Source of the DNA: Acidobacteriota bacterium
GTDB lineage: Bacteria > Acidobacteriota > Terriglobia > Acidiferrales > UBA7541
NCBI GenBank assembly: GCA_003224085.1
Contig: QHYK01000088.1
Coordinates: forward strand, 1 to 42,619
DNA length: 42,619 nucleotides
Direction: 5' to 3'
Shown: positions 13,841 through 22,578 of the stretch, piece by piece
How the letters are laid out: every line of letters starts with the position of its first letter
Position numbering within the stretch: position 1 is the first letter of the stretch
Notes under the pieces: model-generated
What the model was told of the DNA's origin: nothing
The model's input: only the letters and a program-made list of their open reading frames with translations
Database searches by the model: none
Translations under genes and position numbers: made by a program

Positions 13841-16693
13841 TCAGTTTGCAGGGACAGGCCGGTCAAGCGCTTCTCGCACTCTTTGCGCCAACGCCTGCGG
13901 CGTGAACGGTTTCTGCAGGAACGAAAGCCCCTCTTCGAGCGTCCCGTTGTCTCCCATTACATTGTATGTGTAGCCCGACATATAAAGGACACGAAGGTTG
14001 GGATGAAGCGCCGTCAAATGTTTGGCTAGGTCGTGTCCGCTCATTCCCGGCATGACCACATCGGTCAACAACAGGTGGATTTCCGAACCGTGCCGCCCCG
14101 CTAGCCGCACCGCATCTTCAGAATTTTGTGCCTCGATGACCGTGTAACCGTGTTCGGAAAGGACCAGCCGCGCCAGCTCGCGAACGGCGGGCTCATCTTC
14201 TACAAGCAGGATGGTTTCCTTGCCTTTTCCGGTCGCTGTTTTCTTCCATTCGGTCTTTTGCGCTGACGCCGCGGAGTCTTGCACGCGAGGCAGATATACT
14301 TTGAACGTCGTGCCTTTCCCTAACTCACTGTTGACCGAGATGTGCCCTTCGCTCTGCTTGACGATGCCGTACACCGTGGATAGCCCCAGGCCGGTGCCGC
14401 GGCCGCTTTCTTTTGTCGTATAGAAGGGCTCGAAGATATGCGGGAGAGTTTCGGCGCTAATCCCGACGCCAGTGTCTGTTATGCCCAGCATCACATAAGG
14501 GCCCGGCTTGATGGGCGCCTGGTCATGGGCAACAGCAGAGCCCAGTGCGACGTTGCCAGTTTCAATCCATAATTTGCCGCCATTTGGCATGGCGTCGCGC
14601 GCGTTCACAATCAGGTTGAGAATCACCTGTTCGATTTGACCGGGGTCCGCTCTCACGGCGCCCAGGTTTTTCTCAACACGCGTTCTCATCTCGATCGTTT
14701 CGCTCATCAAACGCCGCACCATTTTGTCCATATTCAGGACGATGCTGTTCAAGTCCAGCACCTTGGGTTTCAAGACTTGCTTGCGGCTGAAGGCGAGCAG
14801 TTGCCGCACTAATGTGACCGCGCGTTCGGCGGCGTCCGCAATCTGCTGTATGTTCGCACGGAGTTCTGGTTGCGCCCCGACGCGATTAAGCGCCAGCTCC
14901 ACGTAGCCTTTGATGATGGTCAGCAGGTTATTGAAATCGTGCGCTACTCCCCCGGCAAGCCGTCCGACGGCTTCCATCCGGTGCGCCTGCTGTAATTGGT
15001 CCTCGAGCACCCGCCTTTCCGTGATATCAACAATGATTCCTTCCATCAGCGGATGGCTTTCGCTTCCGGGCACGAAAACGGCATTGTCGCTTACCCAGAT
15101 GATCCGCCCGTCCTTCCGCCTGAGCCGGTACTCCGCCTGAAAGCGCTTGAACCTCATGCAGTTTTCTTCCGCGGCCTCGATAAGCGGAAGATCCTCCTCG
15201 GAGACAAAGCGAATCCAATTCTCCGAACCTGCCAGCCATTCCTCCTGGGTGTAACCAAAGATCGCCTCGACCTGCGGGCTCACGTAGTGCCATTTTCCGT
15301 GCAGGCCGACTTCTGCGATATAACTGACCGCCGCCACTTGTTCGACGAACATCTTGTACTTGGCTTCGGTTTCGGAATACGCCCGCTCGGCTTTGAGGCG
15401 CTCGCTGATGTCCCGGGTCACGCACACGACCCCGCCTTGCGGCATCGCCGTGATCCCCATTTCCACCGGAATCCGCGAGCCGTCCCGGAGGCTCAGCGAC
15501 ACCTGCTCCGACCACTTGCCCTTCTCCTTCAACGAATCTCGAATCAAGTCTTCGAGCAACTCAATATCCTTTTCGTCGTAGACTTCGCGCCAGCTCTTGC
15601 CGAGGACGTCGGAGGCTCCGGCAAACCCCATCATTTTGGCGAAGGCCGAATTGACATACACAAGCTGGCCTTCTTTTCCAAGAATGGATATTCCGTCCGC
15701 GGCGGAATCCATCGCCAGCGCATGGGTCATCACTTCATTCGCGCTTTTCCCTTCGCGGTACTGGCTGACCCCTAAACGCGCTGCATAGCAAACGATGGAA
15801 ACCCCGAGGAGGGAGAAACGAAGCAGCCGCCACTCCGACTGCAACTGGGATACCTGGAACAGGATGATCAGAGGTGCTAAGGCTAGCGTGCCGTTGGTGA
15901 TCATCAGCTCGCTGAGGGACTTACGCCGCCCTTGTGCATCGGTTTCCTCCGGACCGGCTGGTTTCCATTGCGCCGCCCACAGAGCTCCGGCGAGAAAAGG
16001 GAAAGTCCACAGCAGGTCTCGCAGTGATCCAGTTGGCGCCGGCAGAACCATCTGCAAGTATTGCGCGATAGCCGCGAAGGCCATGACGAGTGTGAAGTAA
16101 AGCGCCAGACCGCCGTAGAGTTTGCGAATGTGCTCCTTCCTGGCGGTCAGCCAGCGGAAGCCTGCGAGCGCTGCCACCATGACATCTTCCAGGTTCTCCA
16201 CCCGCATTTCCCGCAGGAACGCCGTGTGCTCGTCGAGCCGTTGCGCCGGCAAAAAATAAAACTCCACGAAAATAAAAAAGAACACGATTCCGATCTGAAT
16301 GAAATCGAGGACCGCTTCCAAATCGATCCGCGGGGAATCCTTGTCCTGGTCCAGGAACAAGGCCATCGCCATGAGCACGTCCTCGAACCCAAACAGGAAC
16401 CGCACGGCCGAGGTCAGGGGCGGTTCGCTGTGCAGCAAAACCTCGTAGTACATCCAGCCGAGGTTGGCTATGCCCCACATCGAAATGCCCAAGCCGATAA
16501 GCAGCCAGAAGGGCCGGCTCAGGCCGCATCCCCGGCGGGACGCCCCAAAGGCCGTGACCGCAGCAAAGCCGCAGGCAAAGATTTCCAAAAGGTTGGCAAG
16601 GAGGGATCCCGCGGTAGAAGTCCCAAGCGTCGCTGCTTCGAGGAGGTGCAGCGCGACGATGACCGCCGCAAAGATCAGGGGCTTCCGGGGCAT
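13841..16693 (-). CDS. Membrane hybrid histidine kinase (PAS-PAS-HisKA-HATPase-REC)
   Basis: A 950-residue sensor. Residues 1-310 hold about eight hydrophobic helices of a membrane sensor I cannot name. Two PAS units follow at about 320-440 (DSAADGISILGKEGQLVYVN) and 450-560 (WHYVSPQVEAIFGYTQEEWL). The phosphoacceptor His585 lies in GGVAHDFNNLL, the N box at NLIVNARDA (Asn697) and the G boxes at ITDTGVGIS and GRGTGLGLS. A C-terminal receiver has Asp878 in LLLTDVVMPGMSG. All catalytic residues are present. The HDFNNLL type of kinase often works with its own receiver plus a separate phosphotransfer protein or regulator. No partner is adjacent, so it is an orphan hybrid kinase. The ribosome site (AGGA) abuts the ATG, so translation may be weak. 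Confidence 0.9.
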   Translation of the reverse strand: MPRKPLIFAAVIVALHLLEAATLGTSTAGSLLANLLEIFACGFAAVTAFGASRRGCGLSRPFWLLIGLGISMWGIANLGWMYYEVLLHSEPPLTSAVRFLFGFEDVLMAMALFLDQDKDSPRIDLEAVLDFIQIGIVFFFIFVEFYFLPAQRLDEHTAFLREMRVENLEDVMVAALAGFRWLTARKEHIRKLYGGLALYFTLVMAFAAIAQYLQMVLPAPTGSLRDLLWTFPFLAGALWAAQWKPAGPEETDAQGRRKSLSELMITNGTLALAPLIILFQVSQLQSEWRLLRFSLLGVSIVCYAARLGVSQYREGKSANEVMTHALAMDSAADGISILGKEGQLVYVNSAFAKMMGFAGASDVLGKSWREVYDEKDIELLEDLIRDSLKEKGKWSEQVSLSLRDGSRIPVEMGITAMPQGGVVCVTRDISERLKAERAYSETEAKYKMFVEQVAAVSYIAEVGLHGKWHYVSPQVEAIFGYTQEEWLAGSENWIRFVSEEDLPLIEAAEENCMRFKRFQAEYRLRRKDGRIIWVSDNAVFVPGSESHPLMEGIIVDITERRVLEDQLQQAHRMEAVGRLAGGVAHDFNNLLTIIKGYVELALNRVGAQPELRANIQQIADAAERAVTLVRQLLAFSRKQVLKPKVLDLNSIVLNMDKMVRRLMSETIEMRTRVEKNLGAVRADPGQIEQVILNLIVNARDAMPNGGKLWIETGNVALGSAVAHDQAPIKPGPYVMLGITDTGVGISAETLPHIFEPFYTTKESGRGTGLGLSTVYGIVKQSEGHISVNSELGKGTTFKVYLPRVQDSAASAQKTEWKKTATGKGKETILLVEDEPAVRELARLVLSEHGYTVIEAQNSEDAVRLAGRHGSEIHLLLTDVVMPGMSGHDLAKHLTALHPNLRVLYMSGYTYNVMGDNGTLEEGLSFLQKPFTPQALAQRVREALDRPVPAN

Positions 16694-16852
16694 TCCTGGT
16701 CGTACTTTCGCGTTTCGGCTCGGACTTTCGTGCTTGAATTTTTATTTTAGGCGTGGGCCCTGGCGGCTATTATACACACGTTCCGCGCGTGTGCCCTGGC
16801 AGATACGGGTCTTAAGTCGGTTTAGGCGCTCGCCGCGATCAACTGGCGCGCC

Positions 16853-16990
16853 TCAGCTCTTCGCGAATAACTCGCCGAAGCGTGTTTTCTCCAGGGATTC
16901 GTTGGAGCGGCGGACGTGCCGCCGCAAAGCCTCGTTCACTAAAGTCTGATAATTAGCCAGACCGTTCCACAAGGCCCCGAAACCATTCCC
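16853..16990 (-). pseudogene. BrnA-type antitoxin remnant
   Basis: On the minus strand one short frame gives FEWEWFRGLVERSG and a stop. The adjacent frame gives NYQTLVNEALRRHVRRSNES, then LEKTRFGELFAKS and a stop at 16853-16855. Joined by removing one base near the TAA, this reads like the C-terminal half of a BrnA/CopG-like antitoxin, where 'EWF...GYQTLINxALR' is the DNA-binding ribbon-helix-helix. No start or toxin partner is visible. The rest of the 370-base gap between the kinase and acyl-CoA dehydrogenase genes shows nothing. Confidence 0.35.
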
Positions 16991-17066
16991 ACTCGAAGGA
17001 TCTGCGCGTCGATTAGCTTATCGAAAAGAGCAGGGAAGGAGTCCTGGAAATATGCCTAAGCCCTGG

Positions 17067-18866
17067 TCAGCGCCCTTCGAACGGATAGCGGTCCTGCGCC
17101 TGCACCGCCGCAGATATGTTCCGCCGGAGAGCGATGGTGTTCACCGGCTGGCGCTTGGCAAAGCGCTTCAGCACTGCCATTTGCGTCGTCAGCATGTCGC
17201 CTTCGTGCACTGCCGCGATGGCTCGCCGCGCTTCCCTCTCGACGCGTTCCGCCGCATCGTTGATGAACACTCTCGCCGCATCAATCATCGCCTGCGAAGC
17301 GCTTTCTCCCTTGCTCGCCGCAGCCTTTTGCGCGCGCAGCAGCGTCGACTCCATCGCGTAGAGCTCCATGACCACGTTCGAAAGCGCTCCGATTAATTCC
17401 TGCTCGTCCGCCAGCTTTTCGCGGAATTTCTGCACCGCGCCGCCCGCCGCCTGCAAAAACATTTTCTTCGCATTGGCCACCACGCGCGCCTCATCGCCCA
17501 GCGCGCCTTCTGGCGTTTCTTCGAACGAAGGCCCGGCAAGGATTTCGTCCGCCAGCTTCATGGCCGCCGGAATCAGCGGCAATTGCCCGCCCATGGCGCG
17601 CTTCATCAGCATCTGGATAATCAGCATGCGGTTGATTTCGTTCGTACCTTCGAAAATGCGGTTGATGCGCGAGTCGCGATACGCCCGGCATACCGGATAT
17701 TCCTCGTGGAAGCCGTAGCCTCCGAAAATCTGCACCGCCTCGTCCACCACGAAGTCCAACATCTCGCTGCCGTAAACCTTCGCGATGGAGCTTTCGATGG
17801 CGTACTCTTCGAGTACTTTCATGGTGTTCTGAATTTTGTCGCCTGAGCCCGCGGCCGCGTGCATCGCGCCTTCAATGTTTCCCGCCGAGCGGTAAACCAT
17901 CGACTCCACCGCCAGAATCTGAATGGCCATCTCTGCCAGCTTTTCCTTCATCATCCCGAAGTCGCCAATTTGTTTTCCAAACGCTTTCCGCTCTTTCGAA
18001 TACTTCGACGCCGTCGCCAGAACGTTTTTCGCCCCGCCCACACACGACGCGCCCAGCGTGAACCGCCCGGCATTTAAAATATTGAACGCCACGATGTGCC
18101 CGCGCCCGATTTCGTGCAGCACGTTTTCTTTTGGCACCTTGCAGTTTTCCAGGAAGATCGGGGTCGTCGAGCTGCCGTGAATCCCCATCTTGTGCTCTTC
18201 GTTGCCCGGCTTGAATCCCGGGAAGGTGCGTTCCACGATGAACGCCGTGAATTTTTCGCCGTTCACTTTCGCGAACACGATGTACACGTCCGCGAACCCG
18301 CCGTTGGTGATCCACATCTTCTGCCCGTTTAGGATGTAGTGCGTGCCTTCGGCATTCAGCTCCGCCCGCGTCAGCGAATTCTGCGCGTCCGAACCCGCCT
18401 GCGGTTCCGACAAGCAATACGCGCCAATCCATTCGCCCGTCGCCAGCTTTGGCAAATATTTTTTCTTCTGCGCTTCCGTCCCGAAGTACACGATCGGCAG
18501 CGTTCCGATGCCTGCGTGCGCGCCGTGCGTCACAGCGAACCCGCCGTAAATCGACAGCTTTTCCGTCAGAACCGTCGTCGCAATCTTATCAAGCCCCGCT
18601 CCGTCGTACTCTTCCGGCACGCCGCCGCCCATCAACCCCACCTCGCCGCCCTTCTTGACCAACGAGGGCATCAGCCCGGGCTTCTTGTTCTCCAGGTCTT
18701 TCACCAGCGGCAACACTTCCTTCACCACAAATTCTTCCGCCGTTTGCCCGATCAGTTTCTGATCGTCCGTCAAATCAGCAGGCGTAAACACGTCGCTCGC
18801 CTGCGGCGATTCCAGCAGGAAGCTGCCTCCCTTTGCTGCAGGCTTGGTCAGAGTTGCCGTGGCCAT
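17067..18866 (-). CDS. Acyl-CoA dehydrogenase, very-long-chain type (about 600 residues)
   Basis: A 599-residue flavoprotein for the first step of fatty-acid beta-oxidation (acyl-CoA to trans-2-enoyl-CoA). Visible motifs are YCLSEPQAGSDAQNS (FAD/substrate loop, residues 150-164), QKMWITNGGFADVYIVFAK, ERKAFGKQIGDFGMMK and the C-terminal IFEGTNEINRMLIIQM. Glu406 in IFEGT is the expected catalytic base position of the short/medium/very-long-chain group. An extra C-terminal domain of about 180 residues, as in VLCAD-like enzymes, follows the core. The ATG at 18866 has an AGGAG site. The electron acceptor would be an ETF, not encoded here. A thiolase of the same pathway lies at 24042-25256, but not in one operon. 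Confidence 0.9.
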   Translation of the reverse strand: MATATLTKPAAKGGSFLLESPQASDVFTPADLTDDQKLIGQTAEEFVVKEVLPLVKDLENKKPGLMPSLVKKGGEVGLMGGGVPEEYDGAGLDKIATTVLTEKLSIYGGFAVTHGAHAGIGTLPIVYFGTEAQKKKYLPKLATGEWIGAYCLSEPQAGSDAQNSLTRAELNAEGTHYILNGQKMWITNGGFADVYIVFAKVNGEKFTAFIVERTFPGFKPGNEEHKMGIHGSSTTPIFLENCKVPKENVLHEIGRGHIVAFNILNAGRFTLGASCVGGAKNVLATASKYSKERKAFGKQIGDFGMMKEKLAEMAIQILAVESMVYRSAGNIEGAMHAAAGSGDKIQNTMKVLEEYAIESSIAKVYGSEMLDFVVDEAVQIFGGYGFHEEYPVCRAYRDSRINRIFEGTNEINRMLIIQMLMKRAMGGQLPLIPAAMKLADEILAGPSFEETPEGALGDEARVVANAKKMFLQAAGGAVQKFREKLADEQELIGALSNVVMELYAMESTLLRAQKAAASKGESASQAMIDAARVFINDAAERVEREARRAIAAVHEGDMLTTQMAVLKRFAKRQPVNTIALRRNISAAVQAQDRYPFEGR

Positions 18867-19383
18867 GGTCGTTTCTCCTAAGGGGAAGTCACTGCGACTG
18901 CGTTTTACTCAAGAGGCGAGTGGGAGCGCACAACGCGACACATTCACACTCCACTAAGTTTACTCCCGCCGCCTTCGCCCCGTAAACACCGTTAAGTTCT
19001 TGGTGTCGCATCAGTTCCTTGCTTGCTGCGCAGCTTTATTAGCTTTTGCGTTTAGATCGCGGCACCGCGGAAATCACCGAGGATAATCTCTCGCCGCTCG
19101 TTCCGGAGAGTGCACCGGGTCGACAAGATTGGGGCCAGTGGATCGCTGAATACGGCAATGGCCTGGTTCAAAAAAAAACACCGTGTTTTGCCTTATTCGC
19201 CTTGACTTTTCTCGCATCCCATTCAATTTGAAGGGGCGTCCTGGGCAGATCGTATCATGGCTTGGCCCTATTTTACCGCTTGGAAGAGCGAGCAACACGC
19301 CGCGAGATGAGTGTTTGTCCCTTTGCGTGACTCTCTCCCTCCCTGCTATCCTCATATCCCCAATTCGTTCTGAGGTGAATTGC
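18867..19383. other. Divergent intergenic region
   Basis: About 520 bases between the acyl-CoA dehydrogenase (minus) and the M28 peptidase (plus). I see no convincing coding frame; one open frame reaches into the peptidase gene but lacks a ribosome site. Near 19170-19195 there is a run of A followed by a small palindrome (AAAACA...TGTTTT). TTGACT at 19202-19207 is a possible -35 element, but no good -10 follows. Confidence 0.35.
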
Positions 19384-21018
19384 ATGCGTAGAGTTGTTTT
19401 TCTCGCTGTTCTTTTTGTGTTTGCTCTCGCCGCGCCCGCCCAGCAGACTTCTGTACCGGATGGCCATGCCCCCGCGGCCTCGCCTGTCTCTCACCTTGAA
19501 GGCAACTCCTGGTGGGCGCACGTCAAGTTTCTCGCCGACGATTCGCTCGAAGGCCGCAACACCGGCAGCCAAGGCCTCAAAAAAGCGCAAGCCTACGCCG
19601 TCGAACAGTTCCACAAGGCCGGTCTCGAACCCGCCGGGGGCAACGGCTTCTACCAGCCCTTGCGTTTCACTCAATTTCAAGTGGACGAATCCAAATCCTC
19701 TCTCGCCCTCGTCTTGAACGGTAAATCCGAGCCGCTCTCCTTCTCCGATGATGCCTTTATCAGCTCGCGCGCCACGCGCTCGACCGTGCACGTCGGCGGG
19801 CATATGGTGTTCGTCGGCTACGGTCTCAAAATCTCTGAAAAAAATCTCGACGAGCTTGCCGGCCTCGATCTGATTGGCAAGGTCGCTGTCTTTCTCGCCG
19901 GTTCTCCTGCCGACATCCCCACGGCCCTCGCTTCGCACTACCAAACTCCCGCCGAGCGCTGGAAATCCCTTCACGCCGCCGGCGCCATCGGCATGATCAC
20001 CATTCCCAACCCCGCTTCCATGGACATTCCCTGGTCCCGCATCTCCGCAAATCACAATGAGCCCTCCATGGATCTCGCCGATCCGGAATTCATGGAAACT
20101 CCCGGCCTGCAGCTCGCCGTTACCTTCAACCCCACCTCCGCCGAAAAACTCTTCGCCGGCTCCGGACACAGTTTCGCGGAAATCGCCGCGTTGGGCAAAG
20201 ACCGCAAACCTCTGCCGCACTTTCCATTGGCGGTTTCCCTTCAGGCTAGCGCATTTATCCAATCTACCCCCGTCGAGTCCGCCAACATCGTGGCCAAGCT
20301 TCCGGGCTCCGATCCCACTCTTAAAAATGAATACGTTGTCCTCTCCGCGCACATCGATCACCTCGGCATCGGCGCCCCCATCAACGGCGACCGCATTTAC
20401 AACGGCGCGATGGACAACGGCTCCGGCAGCGCCCTCGTCATGGACATGGCCGCAAGCTTCAAAGCCTATCCTGAGCAAACGAAGCGCTCTATCCTCTTTC
20501 TTCTCGTTACCGCCGAAGAAAAGGGCCTCCTCGGCTCCAAATATTTCGCCGCGCATCCCACAGTTCCCATCAAATCCATCGTTGCCGACGTCAACGTGGA
20601 CATGTTTCTTCCCATCGTCCCGCTGAAAATCCTGACCGTCCAAGGCATCGACGAGTCGGACCTCGGCGCGCGCGCCGCGGCCATAGCGCAATCCATGGGC
20701 GTCAAGCCCATCGCCGATCCCGAGCCGCTGCGCAACCGCTTCATCCGCAGCGATCAATACAGCTTCATCAAGAAAGGCGTGCCCTCCGTCAAGGTGGACG
20801 TCGGCTTCGAACTCGGCACGCCCGAGCAGAAGATTTTCAAAGACTGGCTCACCAACCGCTATCACGCGCCTTCCGACGACGTGAACCAGCCCGTGGATCT
20901 GCAAACCGCCGCAGGCTACGAGGAATTCACGCGGCGCTTGCTCATCGAAACCGCCAACGCCGACGCGCGGCCGCAGTGGAAGCAGGACTCCTTCTTCCGC
21001 CGCTTTGCCACCAACTAA
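19384..21018 (+). CDS. Secreted M28-family zinc aminopeptidase with PA-type insert
   Basis: A 544-residue protein from the ATG at 19384, which has a GAGGTG ribosome site; an earlier start would place 67 unlikely residues before the signal peptide MRRVVFLAVLFVFALAAPAQ. The metal ligands of the M28 family are all visible: His323 (SAHIDHLG), Asp344 (GAMDNGSGSA), Glu378/379 (VTAEEKGLLGS), Asp406 (VNVDMF) and His494 (RYHAPSDD). A protease-associated-like insert lies at about 140-290. Family members remove N-terminal amino acids from peptides outside the cytoplasm. With the secreted amidohydrolases it fits a life on external peptides, though they are not in one operon. The monocistronic layout is inferred. 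Confidence 0.9.
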   Translation: MRRVVFLAVLFVFALAAPAQQTSVPDGHAPAASPVSHLEGNSWWAHVKFLADDSLEGRNTGSQGLKKAQAYAVEQFHKAGLEPAGGNGFYQPLRFTQFQVDESKSSLALVLNGKSEPLSFSDDAFISSRATRSTVHVGGHMVFVGYGLKISEKNLDELAGLDLIGKVAVFLAGSPADIPTALASHYQTPAERWKSLHAAGAIGMITIPNPASMDIPWSRISANHNEPSMDLADPEFMETPGLQLAVTFNPTSAEKLFAGSGHSFAEIAALGKDRKPLPHFPLAVSLQASAFIQSTPVESANIVAKLPGSDPTLKNEYVVLSAHIDHLGIGAPINGDRIYNGAMDNGSGSALVMDMAASFKAYPEQTKRSILFLLVTAEEKGLLGSKYFAAHPTVPIKSIVADVNVDMFLPIVPLKILTVQGIDESDLGARAAAIAQSMGVKPIADPEPLRNRFIRSDQYSFIKKGVPSVKVDVGFELGTPEQKIFKDWLTNRYHAPSDDVNQPVDLQTAAGYEEFTRRLLIETANADARPQWKQDSFFRRFATN

Positions 21019-21068
21019 TCGCGGCTTGATCTAGAGCACCTCTCAGCGCGACGGTTTCCAGCAGCCTA

Positions 21069-21335
21069 TTTGAATGCTCATGGATATACTTTCGCGCTGT
21101 CCGTGGCACAGTACGCGCGCCATTTCTCGCTGCGAAGCGTACAACGCGGAGACGAACCTTCCTCAACGTGACTGCGGGCGCCGCCGCGGCTCTCGCTCTC
21201 CCGCCGTTGGCGCAAGCGGGGCCCCGGAAAATCCCGCTGGCCCCAAGTGGAGAGACCAGCGCGCAGGAGACCAACCTATGCCACACCCCGTCGTGCATTT
21301 CGAAATCGGCTGAGGCCGCGCATTTTGCGGCCTAA
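21069..21335 (+). pseudogene. Remnant of a Tat-exported protein gene
   Basis: One frame without a start codon contains KRTTRRRTFLNVTAGAAAAL, then ALPPLAQAGPRK: a twin-arginine signal peptide (RRRTFL) with hydrophobic core and AQA cleavage site. Only about 35 residues follow, with NLCHTPSCIS, and then a stop. The natural start codon is not visible upstream and the mature part is too short for a usual Tat substrate, so I read it as a gene lost by deletion. What enzyme it belonged to cannot be said. Confidence 0.4.
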
Positions 21336-21511
21336 GGATCTCACGTGTTCCGCGCCGTTGCGGCAGCCGGAGTGAGACTCTTCCCGGACGAGAAATATGC
21401 GCGTCAGATGTAGGGGCGGGCTTTAGCGCGTCCCACTGGCGTCAGTAATTACCTGGCTTAGCTAGGACCGGGTGTTGGAACCGCGCCCTTTGTTAAGCTG
21501 CGAGAATCCCT

Positions 21512-22054
21512 TCACTTGTTTGCGCGTACGCCTGTAGACGGATTCATCACCGAAAGCTGCTGCACGCCCGAGCGGTGCAGCGCAAAAAGTATGCCCCAGC
21601 CAATCAAGCCAACCACAATGGCGCCGAACATGGCCACCAGCAGCGAGGGAAGAATCGTCATTTGCGCCGGTTGAATATGCCCTACCGACGGGTTGGCATG
21701 AGGGACCGAAGCTGAAATGGCTTTGGCTTTTTCAATCGTAAACATCACCGCGGCCAGGATGACCACCATCAGCCCCACTGCGGCTTTGGGGAACCGGAAT
21801 TCCGATTTCATCGCAAACCTCCCTAAGGAAAAAATCCCGCTGTCGTGGGAACCGGTGATGCTCCGGAGACGCTCGTGCAATCCGCCGCGCAGCAGGCCGC
21901 CCGCCTCCCGCACTGCGAAAAAGATGCGCGCCATCGCACTCTTCTTGCGAATCTCCCCCTGCACTTCCGAGAGAACCTCCAGCACCTCTTCGCCGAATTC
22001 GCAACGGAACCCGGTGGGATAGAGGTAGAGAAGTGTCCGGTAGAGCGGGAGCAT
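21512..22054 (-). CDS. Membrane protein paired with PadR regulator
   Basis: A 180-residue protein starting MLPLYRTLLYLYPTGFRCEF. The YPxxFRxEFGEEVLEVL opening is a recurrent N-terminal segment of acidobacterial membrane proteins encoded next to PadR regulators. Two membrane helices follow (FPKAAVGLMVVILAAVMFTI, and TILPSLLVAMFGAIVVGLIG with its continuation). An AAGGAG site lies within the end of the PadR gene, whose stop is three bases upstream, so the two are surely co-transcribed and probably coupled. The role is unknown. In such pairs the regulator often controls its partner and nearby transport genes. Confidence 0.7.
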   Translation of the reverse strand: MLPLYRTLLYLYPTGFRCEFGEEVLEVLSEVQGEIRKKSAMARIFFAVREAGGLLRGGLHERLRSITGSHDSGIFSLGRFAMKSEFRFPKAAVGLMVVILAAVMFTIEKAKAISASVPHANPSVGHIQPAQMTILPSLLVAMFGAIVVGLIGWGILFALHRSGVQQLSVMNPSTGVRANK

Positions 22055-22057
22055 GAT

Positions 22058-22372
22058 CTATGTCTCCTTTCGCGCGACGCGCAGCGCTGCCAACCGCGTC
22101 AGACGCTTCATCCGGGCCACTTCCATCTGCAGGTTCCGGCGCCCCTCGGTCGTGAGCCGGTAAGCCTGCTTTCCCCTCGAGTTGTCCCGCTCCTTGAAAC
22201 GCTCGATCCATTTCTCGTCGAGCAAGCGCCGCAGCGCTCCGTACAAAGTGCCCGTACTGAGCCGCACGCGCCCGTCGCTCATCCTCGCGGTGTCCTGCAA
22301 GATCGCATAGCCGTGGCGCGGCTGCTCCGCCAGGCTGAGCAAAATCAGCAGGACCGGCTCGCTAACCTCCAT
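22058..22372 (-). CDS. PadR-family transcriptional regulator
   Basis: A 104-residue winged-helix protein beginning MEVSEPVLLILLSLAEQPRH. The typical PadR core follows: HGYAILQDTARMSDGRVRLS, then GTLYGALRRLLDEKWIERFK, and the wing GKQAYRLTTEGRRNL. I choose the ATG at 22372 because GGAGG lies five bases upstream. ATGs at 22405 and 22390 are in frame but have no ribosome site. PadR proteins usually repress by binding a short palindrome, often in their own promoter. No clear ATGT...ACAT box is visible, though the upstream region is AT-rich. It forms a two-gene unit with the membrane protein that follows. Confidence 0.85.
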   Translation of the reverse strand: MEVSEPVLLILLSLAEQPRHGYAILQDTARMSDGRVRLSTGTLYGALRRLLDEKWIERFKERDNSRGKQAYRLTTEGRRNLQMEVARMKRLTRLAALRVARKET

Positions 22373-22578
22373 TATGTCCTCCGCTGACATGTCGTATAAC
22401 GCCATATTCTATGATTGTTAGACGCCGGTCAAGCCCAAAATGTTCCAAGCGGTAATCTACACGTCGGGGACTTCGTTCTAATGCGATTCCTGGCCCCCGA
22501 TTGAAAGCCCCGGCCGTGGCAGCTACCCTTCTCCTCACTTTGCTGCCTGTCAGCCAGACCATTCCTGCGAGGTTTTTC

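Noticed and set aside
19273-20904. Long minus-strand open frame opposite the M28 peptidase
   Set aside because: It mirrors the codon positions of a high-GC gene with complete zinc-ligand motifs on the plus strand, and has no ribosome site or recognisable fold.
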